From NCBI GenBank assembly GCA_964476585.1, contig CAYZBF010000013.1:1-55140 (forward strand): DNA of 55,140 nt, written 5' to 3'. Each line of letters starts with the position of its first letter. The stretch's first letter is position 1. This DNA comes from CAYZBF01 sp964476585 (GTDB lineage Bacteria > Hydrothermota > UBA3072). Below, piece by piece: positions 25,893 through 34,158 of the stretch. The position numbers were made by a program, and so were the translations under genes. The notes under the pieces are model-generated. The model was not told where the DNA came from. It did no database searches and was given only the letters and a program-made list of their open reading frames with translations.

Positions 25893-26522
25893 ATGCTGGG
25901 ACAATTTTTACTTGAAGGGGAAAAAGGCAGAAAGTTTCACTCTATAATAATTATAGGCGTTCTTTCAGTTTTCCTAATACCAGTTAGTGATCTCAAGCCT
26001 ACCTCAGAAATTAGATGGCAGAAAGAATATAAAGAACTACAAACACGGGCCTTATTCTATGCTCGATCCTGTGGAATAAAGGGAGAAAGTAAAATTATCA
26101 GAAGAGCATTCGATTATTCTGTGCGATTCGGCATGAGATGGGATGTAGTTGTCCGCTGGATACAGTCAGAAAGTGGTTTTATTCCTTCTGCCACAAGTAG
26201 AGTTGATGCAAAGGGTCTTACTCAGCTAATGGATGGAACAGCAGATTACATAGGAAAAATACTGATATATTCTGGAATGATAGAGTTAACTCGGGAAGAA
26301 ACGGATAGATTGAGCAGAAACGAATATAACCTCTATGAAGTCGAAGATAATCTACTTATAGGTTTTGCATATCTAAAATTTCTCATACTCTGCTCAGACA
26401 ATCCTGAGGAAGCTCTGGCGAGATACCTTGCCGGGAAAAGATGGCTTGAATTCATCAATTCCAGATATGTTCAGCATATTACTGACGGAAAGCCTATAAT
26501 CTGCGAGTCCTCTCTATTATAG
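25893..26522 (+). CDS. Lytic transglycosylase-like (SLT domain) protein
   Basis: The 209-residue protein has a membrane anchor or signal (FHSIIIIGVLSVFLIPVSDL, about residues 15-34). An SLT-type domain follows, with the catalytic Glu in WIQSESGFIPSATS, then AKGLTQLMDGTADYIG and a helical region with NLLIGFAYLKFL and ARYLAGKRW. Such enzymes cleave peptidoglycan glycan strands. The sequence is divergent (the typical GxMQLMP reads GLTQLMDG). It converges on and overlaps the next gene by 6 bp. Confidence 0.8.
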   Translation: MLGQFLLEGEKGRKFHSIIIIGVLSVFLIPVSDLKPTSEIRWQKEYKELQTRALFYARSCGIKGESKIIRRAFDYSVRFGMRWDVVVRWIQSESGFIPSATSRVDAKGLTQLMDGTADYIGKILIYSGMIELTREETDRLSRNEYNLYEVEDNLLIGFAYLKFLILCSDNPEEALARYLAGKRWLEFINSRYVQHITDGKPIICESSLL

Positions 26523-27110
26523 TACCCCTAATTGTTTGATAAAGATTTCCATAGCGACACCGCTGATTAGAGGCAAAGATAGATTATCGTCTATACCAAG
26601 AGGGAAGAGTTCAACTACGGAGGCTACAACTGAGCCTGCAATCAAAACAATGATATCAGGTTCAGGCAACAGCATAGAAATTCCAAGGCAAATTACGAGA
26701 CAGGCCGCACTTCCCTCGATTGTTTTCTCTGAGTTGAAATGGGTTATTCCCCACCTCACACCTATTATATGAGCCGATGTATCTCCGAGGGAGAGGAAAA
26801 GTAGAACGGCTATTGCTATCCATTTATCTAAAAAGTAAACCGAGAGAAAGGCAGAGACTGCATAAGTAGTAGCGCCGGTTAAACTATGTTTTTCTCTCTC
26901 CCATAAGAGTTTTCCCAAAAGGCGATTAAAGAATCGGCCAAATGGTTTTACTTCCAGCCTAAGAAAATCGATTATAACAGCAGATACACCAAGAACAGCC
27001 AGGAAAAGAACCATTGGAAATCTATCATTATATATGTATGTGATCGGTATTACCATAGTCATGAGGTGCAAAAACTTTCTGATTAGAACAGGACGCGTGA
27101 GTTTTCCCAT
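26517..27110 (-). CDS. Polyprenol / diacylglycerol kinase-like membrane protein (SEC59/DGK1/VTE5 family)
   Basis: The 197-residue protein has six or so hydrophobic segments. It carries the family blocks RKFLHLMTMVIPI, HSLTGATTYAVSAFLSVYF, LSLGDTSAHIIGVRWG, KTIEGSAACLVICLG and ELFPLGIDDNLSLPL. Members are CTP-dependent kinases of dolichol, diacylglycerol or phytol; the bacterial substrates are generally unproven. It is convergent with the transglycosylase gene and has a leaderless promoter. Confidence 0.8.
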   Translation of the reverse strand: MGKLTRPVLIRKFLHLMTMVIPITYIYNDRFPMVLFLAVLGVSAVIIDFLRLEVKPFGRFFNRLLGKLLWEREKHSLTGATTYAVSAFLSVYFLDKWIAIAVLLFLSLGDTSAHIIGVRWGITHFNSEKTIEGSAACLVICLGISMLLPEPDIIVLIAGSVVASVVELFPLGIDDNLSLPLISGVAMEIFIKQLGVL

Positions 27111-27116
27111 GCGGAT

Positions 27117-27145
27117 AGTTTAAGCAAGAAGTGTAGATAAGTAAA
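27117..27145 (-). promoter_or_regulatory. Leaderless promoter of the DGK1-like gene
   Basis: On the minus strand TTTACT (27145-27140), a 17-bp spacer and TAAACT (27122-27117) are followed after 6 nt by the ATG at 27110. Confidence 0.55.
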
Positions 27146-27156
27146 GGGGGAATCTC

Positions 27157-27173
27157 AGTCGCTACGCTCCATT
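27157..27173. repeat. AGTCGCTACGCTCCATT interspersed repeat
   Basis: This differs by one base from the copy at 12733. It is followed by the word-like string TGCAAATTGCAAATTG, itself recurrent in other gaps. Confidence 0.6.
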
Positions 27174-27259
27174 GAAAAATGCAAATTGCAAATTGAAAAT
27201 TTCAAAATTTCTCTCACCCCAATTGCTAGACGCAGATAAATGATGATGAATATAGATAT

Positions 27260-27319
27260 GGCCGCTTCGCCCATTGTAAAATGTTCACCCCATTAGATAA
27301 TTTCATATCTAACGGGGCA
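27260..27319. repeat. GCTTCGC repeat joined to the 42-bp hairpin repeat, copy b
   Basis: GGCCGCTTCGCCCATTG (27260-27276) runs directly into 27278-27319, a 42-bp hairpin repeat identical to 4360-4401. The hairpin stem is CCCCATTAGATA / TATCTAACGGGG. Here the repeat is fully intergenic, whereas at 4360 it supplies the end of a coding region. Confidence 0.75.
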
Positions 27320-27442
27320 GGAATTGAAAAATGATTATTGCCACAGAGTCACAGAGTATACAGAGGCATTAATTAACCATACTTCTGTCTTTGGTCTCCG
27401 GTTATTCTATACTTTACACTTTTCATTCTACATTATTCATTG

Positions 27443-27525
27443 AATTTGCCTAACTATAGTCATATAAACTTTTATTCTACCATTTATATACTTTTCAATA
27501 AAATGGTCTATAAGTTAGGCAAATT
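27443..27525. repeat. 83-bp inverted repeat upstream of the ABC exporter genes
   Basis: AATTTGCCTAACT (27443-27455) and AGTTAGGCAAATT (27513-27525) are perfect 13-bp arms. Partial pairing continues inward (ATAG / CTAT, AAAATGG / CCATTT). The right arm ends 6 bp before the -35 box at 27532, so it may be an operator or a small mobile repeat. Confidence 0.55.
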
Positions 27526-27531
27526 ACGGGG

Positions 27532-27559
27532 TTGACTTTAAAAGATGGATAATTATTCT
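27532..27559 (+). promoter_or_regulatory. Leaderless promoter of the ABC exporter genes
   Basis: TTGACT (27532-27537), a 16-bp spacer and TATTCT (27554-27559) are followed after 6 nt by the ATG at 27566. An earlier in-frame ATG at 27545 lies inside the promoter and would not be on the transcript. Confidence 0.55.
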
Positions 27560-27565
27560 GCTTCT

Positions 27566-28423
27566 ATGCTAAAAGTTTCGGAAGTATATAAGACCTACGG
27601 TAATGTAGAAGCCCTAAAAGGGCTTTCATTTGAAGTAGAAAAGGGAAGTGTCTACGGTCTCCTCGGTCCCAATGGTTCCGGGAAAACCACCACTATAAGG
27701 ATAATCCTATCTATCATATATCCAGATAAGGGTGATGTTGAAATGGACTTTGAAAAAATTGGTTATATGCCAGAGGAGAGAGGGTTATATCCAAAGATGC
27801 AAATAGACGAACTCATCTATTTCTTCGGAAGGCTCCGGGGTATGGAGAGGGAACGAATCGAAAAAGAGATGGATTTCTGGCTTGGGCGCTTAGAGCTTAT
27901 GAACAGGAAAAAAGATAAGGTTCAAACCCTTTCCAAGGGATTGAAACAGAGACTGCATCTTTTGATTAGCGTTCTCCACGATCCGGAGTTTCTCATCTTC
28001 GATGAACCCTTTACTGGACTCGATCCCATTGCTATAAAGGAGCTCCGCGAACTGTTTTCTGAACTAAAAGAAAGAGGGAAGACAGTGCTTCTCTCAACTC
28101 ATTGGATGGATCAGGCAGAACAACTCTGCGATTCGGTCTGCTTAATACGAGAAGGGGAGAGAATATACGCGGGACCCTTAGAAGACCTAAAAGAAGCCCA
28201 CAGGAAAAATGATATCTATCTTGAAATTAAAGGGACCGTTGATTTCAAACAATTCCCCGGCATAACTGAGATAGTGTCCAAAGGGGAGGGATTCATTATA
28301 AGGACAAAAAACGAACCGGGTGAATTCCTAAGAAGTTTGACAAAAATAACCAATGTAGTCGAGTTCAGATTGGTCTATCCCACGCTTGAAGAGATATTTA
28401 TTGAAGAGGTGGAGGGTGCGTAA
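27566..28423 (+). CDS. ABC-2 type exporter, ATP-binding protein (NatA-like)
   Basis: The 285-residue ATPase starting MLKVSEVYKTYGNVEALKGL has Walker A GPNGSGKTTT, signature LSKGLKQRLHLL and Walker B FLIFDEPFTGLD with LSTHWMDQAE. A C-terminal domain follows that is common in NatA/CcmA-type exporters and ends YPTLEEIFIEEV. The start at 27566 is preferred over 27545 because of the promoter position and because it gives the normal family N-terminus. It pairs with the permease that overlaps its 3' end. The exported substrate is unknown. Confidence 0.92.
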   Translation: MLKVSEVYKTYGNVEALKGLSFEVEKGSVYGLLGPNGSGKTTTIRIILSIIYPDKGDVEMDFEKIGYMPEERGLYPKMQIDELIYFFGRLRGMERERIEKEMDFWLGRLELMNRKKDKVQTLSKGLKQRLHLLISVLHDPEFLIFDEPFTGLDPIAIKELRELFSELKERGKTVLLSTHWMDQAEQLCDSVCLIREGERIYAGPLEDLKEAHRKNDIYLEIKGTVDFKQFPGITEIVSKGEGFIIRTKNEPGEFLRSLTKITNVVEFRLVYPTLEEIFIEEVEGA

Positions 28424-29627
28424 GGTTTTTGTTATAACAAAAAGAGAGTTTCTGAAATACGTTAGAAGTAAATGGTTTCGTGCATTTTTTATCCTGCCCT
28501 TCCTGGGAATAGGAATAATATTTCTTATATCCTCCTTCACCCCAGAAGGAGGGCTTAGAGCAGCTTATGGGGAAGAAAAGGCGGAAAAAATAGGAGTAAT
28601 AGACCATTCCACCAGGCTCCTGCCCTACCTTGTAAATGCAGAAGATTACCAGTTCATTGAGATGGATTCTCTCGTAGCATTTGACATGGTTATGGCGGGG
28701 GACATTGAGGGATTTTTAATCATCCCGGGAGATTCAGATTTATATAATCCTATATACTACAGCCGCAACATTTCAATTGAAACGGATAAACTAAGCGGCC
28801 CTCTTAATACTGCTGCTCTTAAATTGAGCTTAGAGGAGAAGGGATTGGATGCTTCACTTGCTGATGAATTAAACAGAAGGGTCAGAATAACGCCTCGCAA
28901 GATAACGGAAACAGGCGAAAAAGGGGGAGAGGAACTCGTAGTCCTGGGATTCATAATGGTCATATCCCTGTATATGTTTATAGTGCTTGCATCCACACTT
29001 ATGGCACGGAGTGCAGTGGAGGAGAAACTCAACGGTATGATAGAACTCATTATCTCTGATATCTCTCCTTCAGGATTGCTCTTTGGAAAACTCCTCGGGG
29101 TCACCGCGTCGGTCTTTCTACTTGTAGTTGTTTGGATACTTGTAGGGATTACGTTAATGGGTAATGCTATCTTCTTTATCAATAGAACCATTGATATTTC
29201 ACTGCCTGCGGGTGTCCTTGTTTATTTCGCTGGTGCTTTTATCTTTGGTTACACTCTTTATACCTCATTTATACTGCTCTTTGTATCCTCGGTGACTTCC
29301 GAACAGGAGGTTAATCAATCAATGAGTGCTGGCATTGTTATCCTTATGATACCCTATTTCTTATCCTTCTTCTGGGTAATAGAAAATCCGGGGTCAATCG
29401 TTTCAGTGGTATCCTCTCTGATACCTTTCTTCACTCCATTGGTTATGCCCCTCCGCCTCTCCATATCCACTGTTCCATTCTGGGAAATAATACTATCTAT
29501 TGCCTTGCTTGCTGCCGCGGCATGGGGCATTTTGATACTCGCTGGTAAGGTCTACCGTATCTCGATGCTCATGGTGGGTAAACCCTTACGCTTAAGGGAA
29601 ATTTTCAGATTAATTAAAATGAAATAA
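28416..29627 (+). CDS. ABC-2 type exporter, permease (NatB-like)
   Basis: The start is placed at GTG 28416 (MRKVFVITKREFLKYVRSKW), 6 nt after GAGG and overlapping the ATPase stop. It gives 403 residues. One membrane segment (FFILPFLGIGIIFLISSF) is followed by a large extracytoplasmic domain, then five or so membrane segments from FIMVISLYMFIVLASTLMA onward. MARSAVEEKLNGMIELIISD is the conserved ABC-2 coupling region (usually EKExRxxE). The layout matches NatB/YhaP-like permeases. Confidence 0.9.
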   Translation: MRKVFVITKREFLKYVRSKWFRAFFILPFLGIGIIFLISSFTPEGGLRAAYGEEKAEKIGVIDHSTRLLPYLVNAEDYQFIEMDSLVAFDMVMAGDIEGFLIIPGDSDLYNPIYYSRNISIETDKLSGPLNTAALKLSLEEKGLDASLADELNRRVRITPRKITETGEKGGEELVVLGFIMVISLYMFIVLASTLMARSAVEEKLNGMIELIISDISPSGLLFGKLLGVTASVFLLVVVWILVGITLMGNAIFFINRTIDISLPAGVLVYFAGAFIFGYTLYTSFILLFVSSVTSEQEVNQSMSAGIVILMIPYFLSFFWVIENPGSIVSVVSSLIPFFTPLVMPLRLSISTVPFWEIILSIALLAAAAWGILILAGKVYRISMLMVGKPLRLREIFRLIKMK

Positions 29628-29764
29628 TAGTATTGGGGGTTGGGGATTAGGGGTTAGCATTTAGCATTATTATTTTTCTCTTATTTGTTCATTTACACAT
29701 CCAAATCCCAATCCCCAAATTTAGACTTATGACTCTCGACTGAAGACTCAATGACTAAAATTCC

Positions 29765-29792
29765 TTGACATTCACAGGGGCTTGTTTACTAA
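29765..29792 (+). promoter_or_regulatory. Leaderless promoter of the second MBL-fold gene
   Basis: TTGACA (29765-29770), a 16-bp spacer and TACTAA (29787-29792) are followed after 7 nt by the ATG at 29800. The upstream gap (29628-29764) contains word-like strings such as TTGGGGATTAGGGGTTAG. Confidence 0.55.
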
Positions 29793-29799
29793 TTAGATA

Positions 29800-30735
29800 A
29801 TGTTAGGGATCAAGAAAATATCAGATAATATATATTTCTATAGCAGGTTTGTTCCATCATCCAATACGACATTAATAAAGGGGGAGCCAAATATACTAAT
29901 CGATCCCGGCTATAATCCAAGAGGGGCTGTGAGCTCGCTTTCACCACTTTTCAAGGAAACAGGAATTACTGTAAAGGACATCGATGAACTATGGCTTACA
30001 CATAATCACCCGGACCACACGCAAATGGCGTATTACCTGCTCCAGGAAAGAGATATGAAAGTGGTTTGCCACCCCAAGGCAAAATCCATCGTTGAAACTG
30101 AGCCTCCTCTTGTAGGACTCATCAAAATAGAAAAAGAAGGCATACTACCTATAATAAATAGAATATACCCCGGGAGAAAGGGTAAGAAAAAGACTCTGGA
30201 AAACGTGTTGTCTTTTATGATTTACCTTTATGGAAAACCCTTATCTATTGGAGCGCACGCGATTAGTGTCACAGATACCTTCAGTGAGGGAGAGGAGAGA
30301 TATGGAATAAAGATAACTTTTCTTCCCGGACATACCCCTGATGAGATGGGTTTCCTTTTGGGCAGAACACTCATAACTGGTGACCTCATAGCTACTTTCA
30401 ACTTTAAGCGCCCAGCAGTTCTCAATATTCCATCTTCGGATATTGATGAGGCAATATCATCCCTGAAGAAGATAATTGCTCTATCTCCAGAATGGATTTT
30501 GCCTGGCCACGGAGCTTGCGTAAGGATAGATAAAGGGATTGTAAATGAAATCTATGAACAAACGGTAAGTTTACGAGAATATGGTATATCACTCATCAAA
30601 AAAGTTCACTCTCCCATCTCTTACGTATTGGGATTACAAAAAGCACTGCCCTTTTCAGTGAGAATAGAGGAGCGTCTCGCCCTTATACCTATTATTTACA
30701 AGAGTTATGTTGCCGAGGTCGCAAGACAGGAATGA
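29800..30735 (+). CDS. Metallo-beta-lactamase-fold hydrolase
   Basis: The 311-residue protein has LTHNHPDHTQM (HxHxDH), the later ITFLPGHTPDEMGFLL with a metal His, LITGDL with the bridging Asp, and the final WILPGHGA. This is the full glyoxalase II-like metal site. A C-terminal helical region of about 70 residues follows. The substrate is unknown. There is no Shine-Dalgarno, and the promoter position predicts a leaderless mRNA. Confidence 0.88.
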   Translation: MLGIKKISDNIYFYSRFVPSSNTTLIKGEPNILIDPGYNPRGAVSSLSPLFKETGITVKDIDELWLTHNHPDHTQMAYYLLQERDMKVVCHPKAKSIVETEPPLVGLIKIEKEGILPIINRIYPGRKGKKKTLENVLSFMIYLYGKPLSIGAHAISVTDTFSEGEERYGIKITFLPGHTPDEMGFLLGRTLITGDLIATFNFKRPAVLNIPSSDIDEAISSLKKIIALSPEWILPGHGACVRIDKGIVNEIYEQTVSLREYGISLIKKVHSPISYVLGLQKALPFSVRIEERLALIPIIYKSYVAEVARQE

Positions 30736-30907
30736 GTTGATTAGTTGATTCGTATATTAGTTAATCAGTCTCTCTAAAATCTCACAAACCCCAATTAACA
30801 ATTTAACTATTCAACCACTCAACTAGTTTTTTTATTTTCTTGGCGAGAGATTAATCTGAAACATTTTCCCATACTAATACGTCAAACAGAGAAAAGGAGG
30901 TGACACA

Positions 30908-30982
30908 ATGGAACTAAATAAGAGGTTTTCAAGATTCAAGATAAAATATCAACCATCAAGTGATCTGAACACCGTAAGATAA
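30908..30982 (+). CDS. Small ORF, 24 residues, own Shine-Dalgarno and terminator
   Basis: GAAAAGGAGGTGACACA, one of the strongest ribosome-binding sites in the window, precedes an ATG opening 24 codons (MELNKRFSRFKIKYQPSSDL plus NTVR). A strong intrinsic terminator begins 31 bp after the stop. The peptide is basic and soluble and resembles no family I know. The compact unit (SD, ORF, terminator) argues for a real small protein. No clear promoter boxes were found just upstream. Confidence 0.5.
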   Translation: MELNKRFSRFKIKYQPSSDLNTVR

Positions 30983-31013
30983 ATCGTTGACTTCACTTTC
31001 TAGAACACCCCTT

Positions 31014-31047
31014 AAAGGGGTAGGGAAACCTGCCCCTTTTCCTTTTT
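31014..31047 (+). terminator. Intrinsic terminator after the small ORF
   Basis: AAAGGGGTAGG (31014-31024) pairs with CCTGCCCCTTT (31029-31039) with a single T/G wobble around a GAAA tetraloop, followed by TCCTTTTT. The left arm also sits in an overlapping palindrome CCCCTTAAAGGGG (31008-31020), which could compete with the terminator fold. Confidence 0.85.
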
Positions 31048-31387
31048 AGGACGCAGATGGACGCAGATAAAAATAGATAAAATTCACCACAGAGACACCC
31101 CGGTACAGTCGGCTTTTCCTTACGGGGCAAGCAGAGGACACAGAGGCGCTTCGCTCCATTGTAACATTAGGATTTGGGATTTAGGGTTTAGGGGTTGGAA
31201 ATGTGAATATATAAAACCACACTTTAGCATTGCTTTTATTAACCAAATCCCAACCCCTAAATCAGACACAGATGAACGCAGGAATTAGTTAATTAGTTGA
31301 ATTGTCAAATAGTAAATTTATATCCTGAAGTGCGACTTTGGACTTCGGACGTCGGACTTCGGACTTTTTATATGAACTCAATTAACT
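31048..31387. repeat. Intergenic mosaic of word-like repeats
   Basis: No gene is visible. It contains ACGCAGATGGACGCAGAT (31051), ACCACAGAGACACC (31086), a CCCC/GGGG hairpin at 31098-31127 followed by CAAG, the repeat AGGCGCTTCGCTCCATT at 31144-31160, GGATTTGGGATTTAGGG (31171), and GACTTCGGACTTCGGAC-type strings near 31345. Each of these word types recurs in other gaps. Confidence 0.55.
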
Positions 31388-33550
31388 CTATATCATTCCC
31401 AACTGCCACATAAGGAAGAGATAATGATCACTGATGTCCTTCAATGCCATTTTCAGAGGTCTACCGACACCATGGCCTGTCTTTGGTTCTACATAGAGTA
31501 GTATCGGTTTCTCTTTACTTGCTATCTCCTGCATCAATGCTGCCATCTTCATAGCATGCATTGGATGGACACGGGTATCAGATTGACCTGCGGTAAAAAG
31601 AACTGCAGGATAATTGGCATCAGGGTCAACGTTCTGATAAGGAGAATACTCTTTTAAATACTTGAATTGTTCCTCATCCTCTGCTGAGCCGTATTCGGGT
31701 ATCCAGAGCCTTGCTATATGGAATTTGTGGTAGCGAAGCATATCCAGAAGCGGCACTTCACAGAGGACTGCCTTATACAAATCTGGACGCTGGGTAAGCG
31801 CAGCACCTACAAGGAGTCCCCCATTGCTTCCACCGCTGATAGCCAATTTATCAGGGTTAGTCCATCTATTTTTGATGAGCCATTCGGATGCAGCTATAAA
31901 ATCATCAAATACATTCTGTTTATTAGCGAGCATTCCGGCCTTGTGCCACTCTTCTCCAAATTCACCTCCTCCACGAAGGCAGGCAACAGCATAAACCCCT
32001 CCCTTATCCAGCCAGGGGAGAAGGGTCCTCGTGAACCATGGCCTCTCCGAAATATTAAAACCCCCATAGCCGTCAAGAATTGTTGGATTATTCCCATCCA
32101 ACTTTATATCCCTTTTATGCATCAACCAGAGGGGAATTTCGGTCCCATCCTTTGATGGATATCTTAGTTGCTTCAATTCGTAATCGGATAGATCTCTTCC
32201 AATATCTGTCTGGAAGACTGTTTCCCTTTTTCCGGAATCCACATTGAAGCGGAATATGGTAGTTGGATAGAAAAAAGATTCAAAGGAACAGAATAATTCA
32301 GGAGAATCCCAACTGCTTGACACCCATGCGTTCCCCATTGTCGGGAAATCCAGATCATAAAGGTGTTCACCGAAAAGTGCGAAAATACCTATCCGTGTAT
32401 GGACATCCTGTAAGTATCTGATCACCAGTTTCTCACCAATGATGTGAAAACTCTCGATTATTCCTTCTCCTTCAGGAATTAGTTCTTTCCATTCAGAGGG
32501 TGAGAGATTTTCTATATCCGTTACCATAATCCTGCCTCTTGGAGCCTTCCAGTTGGTATAGATATATACTTTCCCATCAATAACATCAGCTGAAAATAGA
32601 CTTTCAAGTCCTTCAGCTATAGTCCTGATTTTCCCACCGGGCTCAATTCCTTTTATATATAGGTCATTCCTTTCTCCACCCAGATAACTATATATAAGAA
32701 TATAATCCTCCTGGGATGAAAGATCAGCACTAATCCATTCTTCCTTGCTTCTGCCCTCTCCAAAGACAAGTGGGTCATTAGTTGGGTCTCTTCCTATCTT
32801 GTGAAGGTATAACCTCCTGTAATAATGCTCATCTCCCGGAGGGACTTCGTCTTTTTTAGGGTACCTTGTGTAATAAAAGTGAGCTTTATTAGGAAGCCAT
32901 ACAACAGATGCTGCCCGTGTTCTTTCTATTACATCCGATAGGGGCTTATTTTTCTCAACATCTATGAGATAGAGAGTACTTAATTCGCTCCCCTTCTCAG
33001 ACTTACCATAGGCAATGATAGAGCCATCAGGAGAAGGGTACATCCAGTCGAGACTAACCGTTCCGTCTTCACTCCATTTATTCGGATTAAGAATTTCAAT
33101 CTTTTCGGCATCAAGAGATCCTTTTGATGTATATGTTATATAATGGTTCATAAGTCCATCCCGTTCCCTGAAAAAGTATCTATCCTTGTACCTCCTTGGA
33201 AGAGCCATAATCTTTGCATCGTATAATCTTATGTATTCCTCATATAGATTCTCTCTTTTGGATAATTTTTTCACAACAGAGTAGTAAAATTCATTCTGTT
33301 TTTCTATCCACTTTTGAACCTCTTCACTCTCAAAATCCTCAAGCCAGCGGTATGGGTCACGAATTTCTTCCTTGAAGATGGTATCCACCACCATTCTTTT
33401 TTCAGTCTCTGGATAGGTAATTTCAATATCCATTAGAACTCCTTTCCTGTTAATTTTTGCACTAGTGCATTGGAAAAGCAACAATGATATAACTAACACA
33501 AACAAACAGACAATTATTCTTTTCATTTTAGATCCCTTATTGAAACCCAT
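31388..33550 (-). CDS. Prolyl oligopeptidase family serine peptidase (S9A), lipoprotein-like
   Basis: The 720-residue protein has an N-terminal hydrophobic signal MKRIIVCLFVLVISLLLF ending QC, a possible though atypical lipobox. The S9A start DPYRWLEDFESEEVQKW, a beta-propeller region and a C-terminal alpha/beta-hydrolase follow. Catalytic residues lie in ISGGSNGGLLVG (Ser), SDTRVHPMHAMKM (Asp) and KTGHGVGRP (His). It should hydrolyse proline-containing peptides in the periplasm. The start is ATG 33550 by promoter position, or 33526 (MKRII) with a weak AAGGGA. Length is normal. Confidence 0.9.
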   Translation of the reverse strand: MGFNKGSKMKRIIVCLFVLVISLLLFQCTSAKINRKGVLMDIEITYPETEKRMVVDTIFKEEIRDPYRWLEDFESEEVQKWIEKQNEFYYSVVKKLSKRENLYEEYIRLYDAKIMALPRRYKDRYFFRERDGLMNHYITYTSKGSLDAEKIEILNPNKWSEDGTVSLDWMYPSPDGSIIAYGKSEKGSELSTLYLIDVEKNKPLSDVIERTRAASVVWLPNKAHFYYTRYPKKDEVPPGDEHYYRRLYLHKIGRDPTNDPLVFGEGRSKEEWISADLSSQEDYILIYSYLGGERNDLYIKGIEPGGKIRTIAEGLESLFSADVIDGKVYIYTNWKAPRGRIMVTDIENLSPSEWKELIPEGEGIIESFHIIGEKLVIRYLQDVHTRIGIFALFGEHLYDLDFPTMGNAWVSSSWDSPELFCSFESFFYPTTIFRFNVDSGKRETVFQTDIGRDLSDYELKQLRYPSKDGTEIPLWLMHKRDIKLDGNNPTILDGYGGFNISERPWFTRTLLPWLDKGGVYAVACLRGGGEFGEEWHKAGMLANKQNVFDDFIAASEWLIKNRWTNPDKLAISGGSNGGLLVGAALTQRPDLYKAVLCEVPLLDMLRYHKFHIARLWIPEYGSAEDEEQFKYLKEYSPYQNVDPDANYPAVLFTAGQSDTRVHPMHAMKMAALMQEIASKEKPILLYVEPKTGHGVGRPLKMALKDISDHYLFLMWQLGMI

Positions 33551-33557
33551 TTTTATT

Positions 33558-33585
33558 ATTTAATTCGCTTTATGAAATATGTCAA
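33558..33585 (-). promoter_or_regulatory. Leaderless promoter of the prolyl oligopeptidase gene
   Basis: On the minus strand a perfect TTGACA (33585-33580), a 16-bp spacer and TTAAAT (33563-33558) are followed after 7 nt by the ATG at 33550. The 33586-33796 stretch upstream holds only word-like strings (GACCAAAGACTGGAGACCG near 33619, TTAGTTGATTAGTAA near 33671). Confidence 0.55.
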
Positions 33586-33796
33586 GCGGTAATGAGTAGA
33601 TAGGTATATGGATTAAAAGACCAAAGACTGGAGACCGAAGATGGAAATATAGTTTTTTAGTTTATTTGTAAATTAGTTGATTAGTAATAAACTCAATCAA
33701 CGCAAATAAAGCGATAAACGCTAAAAACTCTATTAACACAACAGACTTTTTAAAGACTTAAACTGATTCGTAAGACTTCATCTATTTTAGGCATAA

Positions 33797-34020
33797 TCCC
33801 AAAGTTGTATGATTTGGTATAATTTCTGGAGTTTCTTGTTTTATTAAACTTTGAGTATATTTCAATTAGTGCGAGGTGATATTGTTCGGAAACCCCCTCG
33901 CAGGCTCGCCCGATGGAATAGGCGTGAATAATTGCATCTGCTTCTATTCCACCGGGCAGGCGGGCATGGTTCCTTGATTTCCTTGGAAATCAAGGGGAGC
34001 GAGTCCGAGAGCGGGAGAGG
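33797..34020. mobile_element. Nested-hairpin element, copy 3 (truncated, inverted relative to copies 1, 2 and 4)
   Basis: It starts with CCCAAAGTTGTATGAT, the same terminal sequence as copy 1, and continues TGCGAGGTGATATTGTTC, CTCG and a hairpin with stem GCCCGATGGAATAG / CTATTCCACCGGGC. CGGGCATGG and the perfect hairpin CCTTGATTTCC / GGAAATCAAGG follow, then GAGAGCGGGAG. The expected remaining half (site A and the second terminal arm) is missing, and the tRNA-Ser promoter begins at 34036. The hairpin loop near 33925-33950 is nearly identical to the loop in copy 4. Confidence 0.7.
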
Positions 34021-34035
34021 CTATTGGCTTGGTAC

Positions 34036-34063
34036 TTGACTTTTATATGAGGTCTATTAATAT
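34036..34063 (+). promoter_or_regulatory. Promoter of the tRNA-Ser/MEMO1-AMMECR1 unit
   Basis: TTGACT (34036-34041), a 16-bp spacer and TAATAT (34058-34063) place the start about 4 nt before the first tRNA. It has the same boxes as the promoter at 872. Confidence 0.65.
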
Positions 34064-34073
34064 TTCACATCAG

Positions 34074-34156
34074 GGAGGGTTAGTCTAACGGTAAGGCAGC
34101 GGACTTGAAATCCGCCGGGCGATGAGCCCTTGGGGGTTCGAATCCCTCACCCTCCG
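34074..34156 (+). tRNA. tRNA-Ser (anticodon TGA)
   Basis: Acceptor arms GGAGGGT and ACCCTCC pair fully. The anticodon stem GCGGA/TCCGC encloses CTTGAAA, giving anticodon TGA. A long variable arm with GGGC/GCCC and the T-loop GGTTCGAATCC are typical of serine tRNA. CCA is not encoded. Position 32 is C. Confidence 0.96.
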
Positions 34157-34158
34157 AT

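Noticed and set aside
27545..27565. ATG at 27545 as start of the ABC ATPase
   Set aside because: It lies between the -35 and -10 boxes and adds seven residues before the normal family N-terminus MLKVSEVYKTYG.
30736..31387. CRISPR array
   Set aside because: The recurring strings are short, irregularly spaced and of several kinds. There is no constant repeat-spacer period and no cas gene.
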